DNA of 53,221 bases from Firmicutes bacterium ZOR0006. Lineage in GTDB: Bacteria > Bacillota_I > Bacilli_A > Culicoidibacterales > ZOR0006. The notes beneath the pieces are model-generated. The model was given only the letters and a program-made list of their open reading frames with translations, made no database searches and was not told the DNA's origin. Location of the stretch: the NCBI GenBank assembly GCA_000798955.1, contig JTLC01000009.1, positions 62,479-115,699 on the forward strand, in the 5' to 3' direction. A program made the position numbers and the translations under genes. This document shows, one piece after another, positions 17,250-24,809 of this stretch (position 1 is its first letter; every line of letters begins with the position of its first letter).

Positions 17250-18114
17250 CGTAGGTATCGAGGCAATCTAGCCCTTGTTCAGTAATAAGTTGGGCAGCGA
17301 ATCGGTCAACGGCTTTGCTAGCTCCCTTAGGCAAAGGGCGTCCCAACGTACTAGCTAATTTTTCCATAGCTTTCACATATGTATAACGAGCAAGTACAGA
17401 TGCTGCTGCTACGGCAACTGATTGGCTTTCAGCCTTTTCGAGAAAAGTTAATCCACGAATTGGTTCAACTTGCAGTCGAGAGAAATAACGATAATACGCT
17501 TGCTCATTTACAAATTGGTCCATAATTATGTAGTCATAGTGGAGATCATGCTCTTGGAATAGCTTCGTAAGTGCTTGATTATGGAGTAAAGCTTTCATCA
17601 TGTGACCATTAATTCCTTGTGCTTGTAACTGATTGTATTTGGGGTTAGGCAAAATTGTGATGGCATATGGAAATTGTTTCATTAATTGTGGAGCAATTTC
17701 ACAGATACGATCATCTGTCATTTTCTTAGAATCGGTAATACCAAGCGTTTGCAGCGAGGGGATATCATGCTTAGGAATATAAATACAAGCAGCTGTTACT
17801 GGACCAAAATAATCACCAACACCTGATTCATCACAGCCAATACAATCAAATTGATCGAAGTGAATCGGTGCTTTTTTGACTTTTTTGACAGGGGTTGGTG
17901 ATTTTGGCTGCGTAAAAGCTTGCCAGGTTTCAGCTTCTTTGCTTGCGCTTCCGCCTTGAAAGACAACTTTATTCGAATGGTACGCAGTGATTGTACATCC
18001 TGGGATTTTTGCTTGAAAGCGAGCGTGTGCGGGGGTTTTGACAAAATAATCAGCATAAAATTTTTCCATTTTTTCGATTATTGCTGGTGTAGCAATAAGT
18101 GTAGTTACAGACAT
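17197..18114 (-). CDS. rnhC: Ribonuclease HIII
   Basis: Degrades the RNA strand of RNA:DNA hybrids. The 305 residues include an N-terminal TBP-like domain (CTITAYHSNKVVFQGG) and the catalytic domain with all expected residues: GCDESGVGDYFGPV, the intact GITDSKKMTDDRI motif, Asp in YIIMDQFVNEQAY and Glu in EKAESQSVAVAAASVLAR. It is the functional copy by these criteria. It is transcribed towards cvpA and overlaps it by 53 bases tail to tail, which could create antisense effects between the two mRNAs. Confidence 0.95.
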   Translation of the reverse strand: MSVTTLIATPAIIEKMEKFYADYFVKTPAHARFQAKIPGCTITAYHSNKVVFQGGSASKEAETWQAFTQPKSPTPVKKVKKAPIHFDQFDCIGCDESGVGDYFGPVTAACIYIPKHDIPSLQTLGITDSKKMTDDRICEIAPQLMKQFPYAITILPNPKYNQLQAQGINGHMMKALLHNQALTKLFQEHDLHYDYIIMDQFVNEQAYYRYFSRLQVEPIRGLTFLEKAESQSVAVAAASVLARYTYVKAMEKLASTLGRPLPKGASKAVDRFAAQLITEQGLDCLDTYAKQHFVTTQKAIDLAKS

Positions 18115-18276
18115 GTAATCATTCCTTTCACCTATTTATAATACGCAACTTTTTTTAAACTTGCAATGAAGTCTCGGTGAATTGCATACTTCGATTAATA
18201 TTTAGGAAGAATAATAGTATTACGACAATAAATACAGTATAATGAATGATAATTAAACGTGAAGGGAGAAAAATGC

Positions 18277-18681
18277 ATGCCAGATCAATTTAAAACTAAT
18301 GTACTTGCGACATTTGAAAGCTATTTCACTGAGAAGTTAGAACCATTTTTAGCTGATCCAGAAGCAATCCGCTTAATGTCTGAAGTTGATGCGATTGACT
18401 CGTGTGAAGTTGCTATTGCTTCAATTGAGCTTGAAGATATTCAGCAGGAAGACGAATGTGTGATTGGCCGAGTTGAAATGTTTGCCCATCTTCTCGTCAA
18501 TAATCGCTATGCTGTCTACTTAGGATTAAAGTTTGAAGATATTGAACTTTTAGAATCAACGAATGATCCACTCTATCCCCAAATTAAACAAGCAGTCAAT
18601 CAAAATTTATTTGAAAGTGTGATGCAAGGCTTAAAACGACTTGAACCACAATTGCTTGCTGAACCACAAATTCTTCACTAA
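18277..18681 (+). CDS. Hypothetical acidic protein
   Basis: 134 residues that I do not recognise. The start is ATG 18277 (MPDQFKTNVLATF), preceded by GAAGGGAG. An in-frame GTG at 18259 is less likely. The protein is soluble, strongly acidic and without membrane segments or cysteine clusters. It alternates helices and an amphipathic strand region (DECVIGRVEMFAHLLVNNRYAVYLGLKF). It stands alone between rnhC (opposite strand) and the PadR module. A likely -10 TATAAT lies at 18238-18243, and a terminator overlaps its last codons. It occupies roughly the place of zapA in related gene orders but does not look like ZapA. Confidence 0.7.
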   Translation: MPDQFKTNVLATFESYFTEKLEPFLADPEAIRLMSEVDAIDSCEVAIASIELEDIQQEDECVIGRVEMFAHLLVNNRYAVYLGLKFEDIELLESTNDPLYPQIKQAVNQNLFESVMQGLKRLEPQLLAEPQILH

Positions 18682-18699
18682 AAAATTTGTGGTTTTTTT
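18662..18699 (+). terminator. Terminator overlapping the end of the hypothetical gene
   Basis: AACCACAAATT at 18662-18672, inside the last codons, pairs perfectly with AATTTGTGGTT at 18684-18694, followed by T residues. Confidence 0.9.
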
Positions 18700-18710
18700 C
18701 TTTTTTGCTA

Positions 18711-18776
18711 TTGTGCAATGCAAAGTACTGTGTTATCATTCTGTATGAAGGTTATTACTGTGTAATGCAAAGTACT
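18711..18776 (+). promoter_or_regulatory. Promoter and tandem PadR-type operators
   Basis: Two direct copies of TGYAATGCAAAGTACT lie at 18714-18729 and 18761-18776, 47 bases apart. The first is inside a promoter made of TTGTGC (18711-18716), a 17-base spacer and TATCAT (18734-18739). The second lies between the start point and the padR gene. The placement fits autorepression by the PadR protein encoded next. PadR operators of the ATGCAAAGTACT kind are my recollection from related modules and are not proven here. Confidence 0.6.
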
Positions 18777-18802
18777 AGTCGAAACGAAATAGAGGTGGAA
18801 AC

Positions 18803-19117
18803 ATGCAAACACAATTTAAAAAAGGTGTTCTCGATATCTGCGTGATGGCATTAATTGCGAAGCGTGATATGTACGGATATGAAATTGTCAGTGAAATTTT
18901 AGCGTACATTGAGGTAACAGAAAGTACGATTTATCCAATTTTACGGCGTTTAACAAAAGAAGGATATTTCACAACGTACATCCAGGAATCAAATGAGGGA
19001 CCAGCACGAAAGTACTATCAAATCACCCCAACTGGAAAAGAACATTACCTAGCCTTAGCAAGTGAATGGCAAGCATTTACAAAGGCAGTGCAACAATTAT
19101 TACAGGAGGAGAAATAA
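18803..19117 (+). CDS. PadR family transcriptional regulator
   Basis: 104-residue winged-helix repressor with the PadR core FKKGVLDICVMALI, MYGYEIV, ESTIYPILRRLTKEGYF and ARKYYQITPTGKEHY, plus a short C-terminal dimerisation helix. It is followed directly by DUF1700 and DUF4097 genes, the common three-gene module in which the regulator controls envelope-stress-like membrane proteins. The stop and the next ATG are adjacent. Tandem repeats at 18714 and 18761 are the likely operators. Confidence 0.93.
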   Translation: MQTQFKKGVLDICVMALIAKRDMYGYEIVSEILAYIEVTESTIYPILRRLTKEGYFTTYIQESNEGPARKYYQITPTGKEHYLALASEWQAFTKAVQQLLQEEK

Positions 19118-19765
19118 ATGAATCGATTAGAGTATATTGAATTATTACGTGACTATGTTTCGCAAGCTTTCTCGCTTGTGGAAACCGAAGATATTATTCG
19201 TGATTATGAAGAATTTTTTGCGGAAGGTTTAGCAAATGGCAAAAGTGAAGCCGAAGTAATTGCCGGTCTGGGATCACCAAAAACAATTGTGCAACAACTC
19301 GTTGCTGAGCTAGAACCAACAAAAAAACAAACAGCGACAACTGACTTGTGGGAAAAAACTAAAGGGCATGCAAGTCGAATGAAAAATAAATTGACAAAAA
19401 AAATGCAGCCTAAAGCTGAAAATAAAATGAGTCTGACAACGCGCTTGCTTCGCCTTGTGGCGCAAGTACTCGCCTTTGTTGCGGCAATTATTGCTTTTTT
19501 CAGTATTTGTTTTGTCGTCACAAATATGATATGGACAGGGATCGGTGCCGTACTACTTGCAATTGCTGGAGCATACTTTGCGTTAGCAAATGTGAGTCTC
19601 GGGCTCATCTTTATCAGCAGTGCTTTGATTTGTACAGGGTTATTCTTAATTGGCTTAGTCGTCATTCGCGTACTCGGAAGCTATGTTGTTGCTTATAGCA
19701 AACGTTTGCGGACATGGTGGCAATATCATGTGAATCAAGTGCCAGGAGGAAATAGTCATGAATAA
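19118..19765 (+). CDS. DUF1700 (HAAS-domain) membrane protein
   Basis: 215 residues. The N-terminal soluble segment MNRLEYIELLRDYVSQAF, followed by DIIRDYEEFFAEGLANGKSE and VIAGLGSPKTIVQQL, is the HAAS/DUF1700 helical signature. A basic linker leads to a C-terminal region with about four membrane helices (residues about 108-205). Proteins of this family always accompany PadR regulators, and their function is not established. The gene overlaps the DUF4097 gene by eight bases. Confidence 0.88.
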   Translation: MNRLEYIELLRDYVSQAFSLVETEDIIRDYEEFFAEGLANGKSEAEVIAGLGSPKTIVQQLVAELEPTKKQTATTDLWEKTKGHASRMKNKLTKKMQPKAENKMSLTTRLLRLVAQVLAFVAAIIAFFSICFVVTNMIWTGIGAVLLAIAGAYFALANVSLGLIFISSALICTGLFLIGLVVIRVLGSYVVAYSKRLRTWWQYHVNQVPGGNSHE

Positions 19766-20819
19766 AACAAATAAACGACTTATTATTAGTGCGGCGATTG
19801 TTTTAGTCCTTGGATTTGCGACGCTGATTCCAAGTATCTTCACAACGATACCGTATGTGCAACAAGTTTTAACGAAAACGGAAAATCAACATGAGCAAAA
19901 GTTGATCACGACGCAAGCAGGTCCAATTACAGGTGTTGTTATTGATGCTTATAATGCCAATATTCGTCTCGAAGCCAGTGAAACTGAAGAAGTGCAAGTC
20001 AAGGTGGAAAATTCCCTGATTGAATCAATTGAAGTAGCAACTACAGTTGAAAATCAACAGCTGAAAATTGAAGCACAAACGTTATTTACACTCCCAAAAT
20101 TTTCTCTTGATGCAAATCAGTTTATTGAAGAAACTGTAGGTATTCTGTTCAATGACAAAGTCGCTACGGTCATCATTCAAGTTCCAAAGACTCAAGCATT
20201 GAATGTAGAAATTAAAAATGCAAGTGATGTTACCGTAGTCGATAGTGAGCTTCTAGGAGCCAAAACACTGATTGATCACTCAGGAGCATTTAGAATTACC
20301 AATCCAGTTTTACCAACAACACCAAAGCAATTAATTTATAGTAATAATTACAATTATTATACAAATATCGATTATAAAACATTAAACGCTTTTAGCGATG
20401 TCACGTTACGCGGAGATTATATCACCCTACAAAATCAATTTTATACTGAAGCATTAACGACGCAAACATTGGTTGTTGAGGCAAATTCAATTGAATATCA
20501 ATATATTCCATTTACGGGAACGATTACGTTACGTGATACTTCGTGGCTTGATTTACAGTTTAATACAATCCCAAATATTGACTGGCAAATTCAAACAAAT
20601 AACTTTCAAATTTTAGATAATGAAGGAAATACACTTGCCTACGGAAATCCTTGGCAGTTCCAAGGCTATTTTTGGCCAACTGCGGAGAAAGCAACTGGGA
20701 AGATGATTATTGAATCAAACTATACGAGTATCTATAGCCAACAAGTAAATCAAGCAATTGGTGATTTTGTTGAAAATCAACCAGGGCTAGAGGTAGTAAA
20801 CTATATTACTGGCTATTAG
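19758..20819 (+). CDS. DUF4097-type beta-strand repeat protein, membrane anchored
   Basis: 353 residues with one N-terminal membrane helix (RLIISAAIVLVLGFATLIPS) followed by an extracytoplasmic region rich in short beta strands. These strands look like the right-handed repeat of DUF4097 (for example GPITGVVIDAYNANIRLE and VATVIIQVPKTQALNVEI). It is the third gene of the PadR module and overlaps the DUF1700 gene. The function is unknown, although the family partner DUF1700 suggests a shared membrane complex. A strong terminator follows. Confidence 0.8.
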   Translation: MNKTNKRLIISAAIVLVLGFATLIPSIFTTIPYVQQVLTKTENQHEQKLITTQAGPITGVVIDAYNANIRLEASETEEVQVKVENSLIESIEVATTVENQQLKIEAQTLFTLPKFSLDANQFIEETVGILFNDKVATVIIQVPKTQALNVEIKNASDVTVVDSELLGAKTLIDHSGAFRITNPVLPTTPKQLIYSNNYNYYTNIDYKTLNAFSDVTLRGDYITLQNQFYTEALTTQTLVVEANSIEYQYIPFTGTITLRDTSWLDLQFNTIPNIDWQIQTNNFQILDNEGNTLAYGNPWQFQGYFWPTAEKATGKMIIESNYTSIYSQQVNQAIGDFVENQPGLEVVNYITGY

Positions 20820-20822
20820 AAA

Positions 20823-20859
20823 GAAAACAGTGCACGAAAAAACGTGCACTGTTTTTGTT
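20823..20859 (+). terminator. Terminator after PadR module
   Basis: AAAACAGTGCACG pairs perfectly with CGTGCACTGTTTT, followed by T residues. Confidence 0.93.
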
Positions 20860-20896
20860 TTGACAGACTAAAAGCAATGCCAAAAAAAGGAGAAAA

Positions 20897-20905
20897 TGGT
20901 ATAAT
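20897..20905 (+). promoter_or_regulatory. Extended -10 promoter of mutS2
   Basis: TGG then TATAAT at 20900-20905, 34 bases before the ATG. No good -35 at 17 bases is present. Confidence 0.6.
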
Positions 20906-20938
20906 AAGGCTAATATTTGGCAAGAAAGGAATGTAACT

Positions 20939-23269
20939 ATGGAACATTCATTACAAATCCTTGAATTTAATCGTGTGATTGATCAAGTTTTACCATATGC
21001 AGCAACAAGCTTAGGAAAAGAAAAGGTTGCGCAAATGCAACCAAGCAATAATTTTGACACAATCAAAAATTGGCAACAGATTACGGAAGAAGCCGTTCGC
21101 ATTTGTTTAGCAAAAGACTCAGCACCACTTGGTGGGGTTTATAATATCAAGCAGGCCCTTTTACGTTCAAAAGCGGATGCTATTTTAAGTGCACCAGAAA
21201 TCCTTGAAGTTGGTTCACATTTATACGCAATTATTCAGATGAAAAGCTTTACGCGGGAACTTGAAGAGCTTGGAGAATACCCACAATTTTATAATTTTGT
21301 CGAGCAACTGATTCATCAGCCAGACTTATATCGGACAATTCAAAGTACGATTGACGATACAGGTCGCGTTGTCGATACTGCTTCTATTGTTTTACGCCAA
21401 ATCCGGGCACAGATGAAGATTACGGAAAATTCGGTGCGGGAAAAATTAAATCGGATGGTACAAACACATCGCGATAAGTTGACAGATGGGATTGTGACAA
21501 TTCGGAACAATCGTTACGTTATCCCAGTGCGTGTTGATTATAAAAATACATTTGGTGGGATGATTCATGACCAATCAGCATCAGGGTCAACCGTCTTTAT
21601 TGAGCCTGAAGCAGTCGTTGCCTTGAATAATAAACTTGCGCAATTATTCGCAAATGAAAAAACGGAAATTGAACGGATTTTACGTGACTTAACTTTACGG
21701 ATTAAAGTTGAAGCGGATACGTTATTAGCAAACCTGCTCGTCTTTGCTGAGATTGATTTTATGTTTGCGAAAGCACGTTATGCTTTAGCAACTGAATCTG
21801 TACGCCCGCAGTTGAATACGAATGGTTATATCCACCTCTTACAAGCACGGCATCCACTTATTGCTCGCGATGAAGTCGTTCCCAATGATATTATTTTAGG
21901 GAAAAATTACAATGCGATTGTGATTACAGGACCAAATACTGGTGGGAAAACAGTCACATTAAAAACGGTTGGATTATTAACTTTAATGGCACAAGCAGGG
22001 TTGCATATTCCCGCAGCTGAAAAAAGTGAATTAGCAGTCTTTAATCATGTTTTTGCTGATATTGGTGATGAGCAATCAATTGAACAAAGCTTATCAACAT
22101 TCTCTTCACATATGAAGAATATTGTCCAAATCATCGAAAACCTCTCATATAATTCACTTGTCTTATTTGATGAGTTAGGAAGTGGAACTGATCCAAAGGA
22201 AGGGTCATCATTAGCCATTGAAATTTTGGAATACATGCAGAAAAAAGAAGCACGTGTCATTGCCACGACGCATTATCCGGAGTTGAAAGCTTATGGTTAT
22301 GAGAACAATAATGTGATTAATGCCAGCGTGGAATTTGATATTGATACACTCCGTCCAACATATAAGTTATTATTAGGGATTCCCGGACGTTCAAATGCCT
22401 TTGAAATTTCCAAGCGCCTAGGCTTACCAGAATTTATTATCGAAAAAGCCCGTGAGCATGCCAAACTTGAGTCGAGTGAAATGACGGAAACGATTCAACG
22501 TCTTGAAACCGAGAGTATCAAATTACAACATACGCGCGAGTTAGCTCAAAGCCAACAAGCAGAAGTGCATGCTTTGCGTGAAGAGCTGAAATTACAAAAG
22601 CAATCATATGAACGTCAAAAGCAGCAAATGATTGAAAAGGCAAAACGTGAAGCAAATGACTATTTGAAGCGCGCTCAACAAGAAGCGGATAAAATTATTA
22701 GTGATCTGAAACTCGTGCATGCGGAAAATGTCAAAGAACATGAATTAATTGCTGCTCGCACAGCCTTGAAAAATGCCCGGTATGATGAGCGACGTGGGAT
22801 TACTCGTCCAACAACGCGTGTTGATTTACAAGTTGGCGATCTTGTCAAAGTTGCAACTTTAGGAAGCAACGGCGAAATTATGCGTGAATTAAAACCTGGA
22901 CTCTGGGAAGTTAAAATTGGTCGGATGACGATGAAAGTGAAAGATGAGGATCTCTTGTTTGAAAAACGCCGCACTGCGAAGGAAAAACCAAGCAAACGTG
23001 TTGGAATCAAAGGTGAACGTCAGACAGTCGGTATGAAACTTGATTTGCGTGGAAAACGTTTTGAGGAAGCAATGATTGAACTTGATCATTACCTCGATAA
23101 AGCCGTACTGATGAATTACCCAAGTGTTTCAATCATTCACGGACATGGAACCGGAGCAATTCGTAAAGGTGTGCATGAACACTTGAAAGCTAGTCGCATC
23201 GTTAAAACATACCGCCTTGGTGGAGCCGGCGAAGGTGGCGTCGGAGCCACAGTCGTAGAATTCAAATAA
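20939..23269 (+). CDS. mutS2: Endonuclease MutS2 / ribosome-collision ATPase
   Basis: 776-residue MutS-family ATPase. In Bacillus it splits collided ribosomes, and in other species it suppresses recombination. The order is an N-terminal core and clamp, the ATPase (Walker A VITGPNTGGKTVTLKT near residue 330, Walker B LVLFDELGSGTDPKEG, then ATTHYPELKAYG), a coiled-coil stretch rich in Gln/Lys/Glu (about 510-600), and a C-terminal Smr domain from about residue 699 (LDLRGKRFEEA, IIHGHGTGAIRKGV). The mismatch-recognition domain of MutS is absent, as expected. The trx genes downstream match the usual order. Its stop codon is immediately joined to a repeated structured element. Confidence 0.96.
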   Translation: MEHSLQILEFNRVIDQVLPYAATSLGKEKVAQMQPSNNFDTIKNWQQITEEAVRICLAKDSAPLGGVYNIKQALLRSKADAILSAPEILEVGSHLYAIIQMKSFTRELEELGEYPQFYNFVEQLIHQPDLYRTIQSTIDDTGRVVDTASIVLRQIRAQMKITENSVREKLNRMVQTHRDKLTDGIVTIRNNRYVIPVRVDYKNTFGGMIHDQSASGSTVFIEPEAVVALNNKLAQLFANEKTEIERILRDLTLRIKVEADTLLANLLVFAEIDFMFAKARYALATESVRPQLNTNGYIHLLQARHPLIARDEVVPNDIILGKNYNAIVITGPNTGGKTVTLKTVGLLTLMAQAGLHIPAAEKSELAVFNHVFADIGDEQSIEQSLSTFSSHMKNIVQIIENLSYNSLVLFDELGSGTDPKEGSSLAIEILEYMQKKEARVIATTHYPELKAYGYENNNVINASVEFDIDTLRPTYKLLLGIPGRSNAFEISKRLGLPEFIIEKAREHAKLESSEMTETIQRLETESIKLQHTRELAQSQQAEVHALREELKLQKQSYERQKQQMIEKAKREANDYLKRAQQEADKIISDLKLVHAENVKEHELIAARTALKNARYDERRGITRPTTRVDLQVGDLVKVATLGSNGEIMRELKPGLWEVKIGRMTMKVKDEDLLFEKRRTAKEKPSKRVGIKGERQTVGMKLDLRGKRFEEAMIELDHYLDKAVLMNYPSVSIIHGHGTGAIRKGVHEHLKASRIVKTYRLGGAGEGGVGATVVEFK

Positions 23270-23585
23270 GTGCTGACACCGGTGCTCTATTGAAGGAATC
23301 AAAGGGAGCATCAAGACGGTATGTGAAAAAAGAAAAGCAGCGTGAACAAAAATGTGTAACGCTGGTTTTTCGTTTTCACGAGTCTTGAAGGTGGAAGCAC
23401 GCCAAATAAGTGCTGAGCACGGTTTTACAACCAAAGTATTCAAGGTAAAATCACTTCCGGAATGCCAGAAAATCTGCAGCAATGGAACGAGGAAACTCAC
23501 GTTGTTGAAGATGTCTTGCATCAAAGCAGCCAAGGCAAGAGCGGAAAGCAAGCGATGGCTAGTACGAGGATAAGGTACTTATTTG
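23268..23585 (+). ncRNA. Candidate structured non-coding RNA, copy A
   Basis: Begins at the mutS2 stop codon with AAGTGCTGACACCG (23268-23281). Next come hairpin P2 (GGTGCTC 23281-23287 with GAGCATC 23306-23312) and long hairpin P3 (AAGAC 23313 with GTCTT 23386, GTGAAAA with TTTTCAC, CAGCGT with ACGCTG). Then come the block AGGTGGAAGCACGCC (23389-23403), a second AAGTGCTGA (23408-23416) and hairpin P4 (TTTTAC 23423-23428 with GTAAAA 23445-23450). A further folded domain of about 100 bases follows, then GATGGC and a final AGTAC/GTACT hairpin. The same layout recurs at 53011 with different stem sequences. No coding frame explains it. A possible -10 TAGAAT lies at 23256-23261. Confidence 0.6.
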
Positions 23586-23625
23586 AACACTGAGTGTAAA
23601 AGCTCGATGAAAATATTTAAAAATG

Positions 23626-23654
23626 TTGTTTTTCACATCAGTATTGCATATAAT
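23626..23654 (+). promoter_or_regulatory. Promoter of the first thioredoxin gene
   Basis: TTGTTT at 23626-23631, 17 bases, TATAAT at 23649-23654. The roughly 80-base leader contains a perfect hairpin TAGCCA-AATC-TGGCTA at 23691-23706. Confidence 0.6.
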
Positions 23655-23742
23655 GGTGACAACTACAGATATTGATGAGGCACTCGTTGGTAGCCAAATC
23701 TGGCTAGATATAATCACTGAATAGAAAGTGGAGGAAATGAAG

Positions 23743-24063
23743 ATGGCAGTAAACGTAACAACAGTTGAAGAATTTCAAACAAAAATCACAAGTGGAAAAT
23801 ACTTAGTTGATTTCTATGCAACATGGTGTGGACCATGTCAAATGTTATTACCAGTTTTAGAGGAAGTAACACCGACATTAACAGAAGCAGGTGTCGAAAT
23901 TTTAAAGATCAATGTGGATGAATTACCACAATTAGCACAACAATATGGGGTCATGAGTGTTCCAAGTTTATTTGTAGTTGCTGATGGGAAAATCAAAAAT
24001 AGTGAAGCAGGATTTAAACCAGCAGATGCGCTAGTTGAGTGGGTTGTCACAAATTTAGAATAA
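23743..24063 (+). CDS. trxA: Thioredoxin (first tandem copy)
   Basis: 106-residue thioredoxin-fold protein with the redox site WCGPC (Cys29 and Cys32) and the cis-proline segment MSVPSLFVV. It reduces protein disulfides in the cytoplasm. ATG 23743 is chosen by comparison with the second copy, which starts MAVNVTTVEEF in the same way after GGAGGAAA. The two copies differ at only a handful of positions, mostly at the C-terminus (VEWVVTNLE here). It has its own promoter. Confidence 0.95.
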   Translation: MAVNVTTVEEFQTKITSGKYLVDFYATWCGPCQMLLPVLEEVTPTLTEAGVEILKINVDELPQLAQQYGVMSVPSLFVVADGKIKNSEAGFKPADALVEWVVTNLE

Positions 24064-24087
24064 TAAATAAAAAAAAGTGTAGATTAC

Positions 24088-24116
24088 TAGACAGTAGATA
24101 CCTTCAGGGGTATAAT
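24088..24116 (+). promoter_or_regulatory. Promoter between the two thioredoxin genes
   Basis: TAGACA at 24088-24093, 17 bases, TATAAT at 24111-24116. It gives the second copy independent expression. Confidence 0.6.
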
Positions 24117-24157
24117 TGCGGTATAGAAATAATCTATTAATTTAGGAGGAAATAAAG

Positions 24158-24478
24158 ATGGCAGTAAATGTAACAACAGTTGAAGAATTTCAAACAAAAA
24201 TCGCAAGTGGAAAATACTTAGTTGATTTCTATGCAACATGGTGTGGACCATGTCAAATGTTATTACCGGTTTTAGAGGAAGTAACACCAACATTAACAGA
24301 AACAGGTGTTGAAATTTTAAAAGTAAATGTGGATGAGTTACCACAATTAGCGCAGCAATTTGGTGTTATGAGCGTTCCAAGCTTATTTGTAGTTGCAGAT
24401 GGGAAAATCAAAAATAGTGAAGCGGGATTCAAACCAGCAGATGCATTAGTAAACTGGGTTGTATCAAGTTTAGTGTAA
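24158..24478 (+). CDS. trxA: Thioredoxin (second tandem copy)
   Basis: 106 residues, nearly identical to the upstream copy, with the same WCGPC active site. Seen differences include IASGKY for ITSGKY, ETGVEILKVN for EAGVEILKIN, QQFGVM for QQYGVM and the end VNWVVSSLV. It is preceded by AGGAGGAAA and its own promoter, and is followed by a terminator. The high DNA identity of the pair indicates a recent duplication or ongoing gene conversion. Separate promoters suggest different regulation or increased dosage. Confidence 0.95.
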   Translation: MAVNVTTVEEFQTKIASGKYLVDFYATWCGPCQMLLPVLEEVTPTLTETGVEILKVNVDELPQLAQQFGVMSVPSLFVVADGKIKNSEAGFKPADALVNWVVSSLV

Positions 24479-24492
24479 TATCAGAGCTTTTA

Positions 24493-24524
24493 GACAGGTG
24501 TTGGCAACAAGACCTGTTTTTTTT
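24493..24524 (+). terminator. Terminator after tandem thioredoxins
   Basis: ACAGGT and ACCTGT form a stem around GTTGGCAACAAG, followed by eight T. Confidence 0.85.
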
Positions 24525-24542
24525 ACAAAAAGAAGAAAACGC

Positions 24543-24571
24543 TTGCAAAAGCTAGGGTTGTTATTTATAAT
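24543..24571 (+). promoter_or_regulatory. Promoter of candidate small RNA
   Basis: TTGCAA at 24543-24548, 17 bases, TATAAT at 24566-24571, a near-consensus promoter with no open reading frame behind it. Confidence 0.7.
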
Positions 24572-24577
24572 GAAAGA

Positions 24578-24716
24578 GTAGTTGATAGACGAAAGCTAAA
24601 ATATTTAGCAGGCTTAACAAAGCCAAGCATACATCAACCATGGTAGGGATTAAAACTAAATACACGAAAAGTGAACAAAGGTATGTAAACAGGTTACTTG
24701 CTTTTGTTCACTTTTT
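24578..24716 (+). ncRNA. Candidate small RNA with three-way junction and terminator
   Basis: About 140 bases between a strong promoter and a terminator. GTTGAT (24581-24586) pairs with ATCAAC (24633-24638). Inside are two perfect hairpins, GCTAAA-ATA-TTTAGC (24595-24609) and GGCTT-AACA-AAGCC (24611-24624). A linker leads to the terminator, where AAAAGTGAACAAA (24667-24679) pairs with TTTGTTCACTTTT (24703-24715). There is no credible coding frame. rluB downstream has its own extended -10, so this looks like an independent transcript rather than a leader, though a riboswitch-like leader is not excluded. Confidence 0.6.
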
Positions 24717-24719
24717 AAT
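24667..24719 (+). terminator. Terminator of candidate small RNA
   Basis: Thirteen-base-pair perfect stem with a further inner GTAA/TTAC helix, ending in five T then AATTTTTAA. Confidence 0.88.
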
Positions 24720-24754
24720 TTTTAATATGCTTTGACTCCTATAGTGAGGAAAAC

Positions 24755-24763
24755 TCTGGTATA
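24755..24763 (+). promoter_or_regulatory. Extended -10 promoter of rluB-type gene
   Basis: TGG then TATACT at 24758-24763. TTGACT at 24730 is too far away (22 bases) for a normal -35. Confidence 0.5.
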
Positions 24764-24809
24764 CTTAGAAAGCAAAAAAATTGTCGTGAAGATAATAGGA
24801 GGAATAAAA

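Noticed and set aside
20860..20905. TTGACA at 20860 as -35 of mutS2
   Set aside because: It is 34 bases from the TATAAT, too far; the extended -10 is used instead.
23352..23573. Small open frame on the plus strand after mutS2, and an opposing frame at 23129-23551
   Set aside because: Both lie inside the paired regions of the candidate RNA, have no ribosome binding site and no family resemblance.
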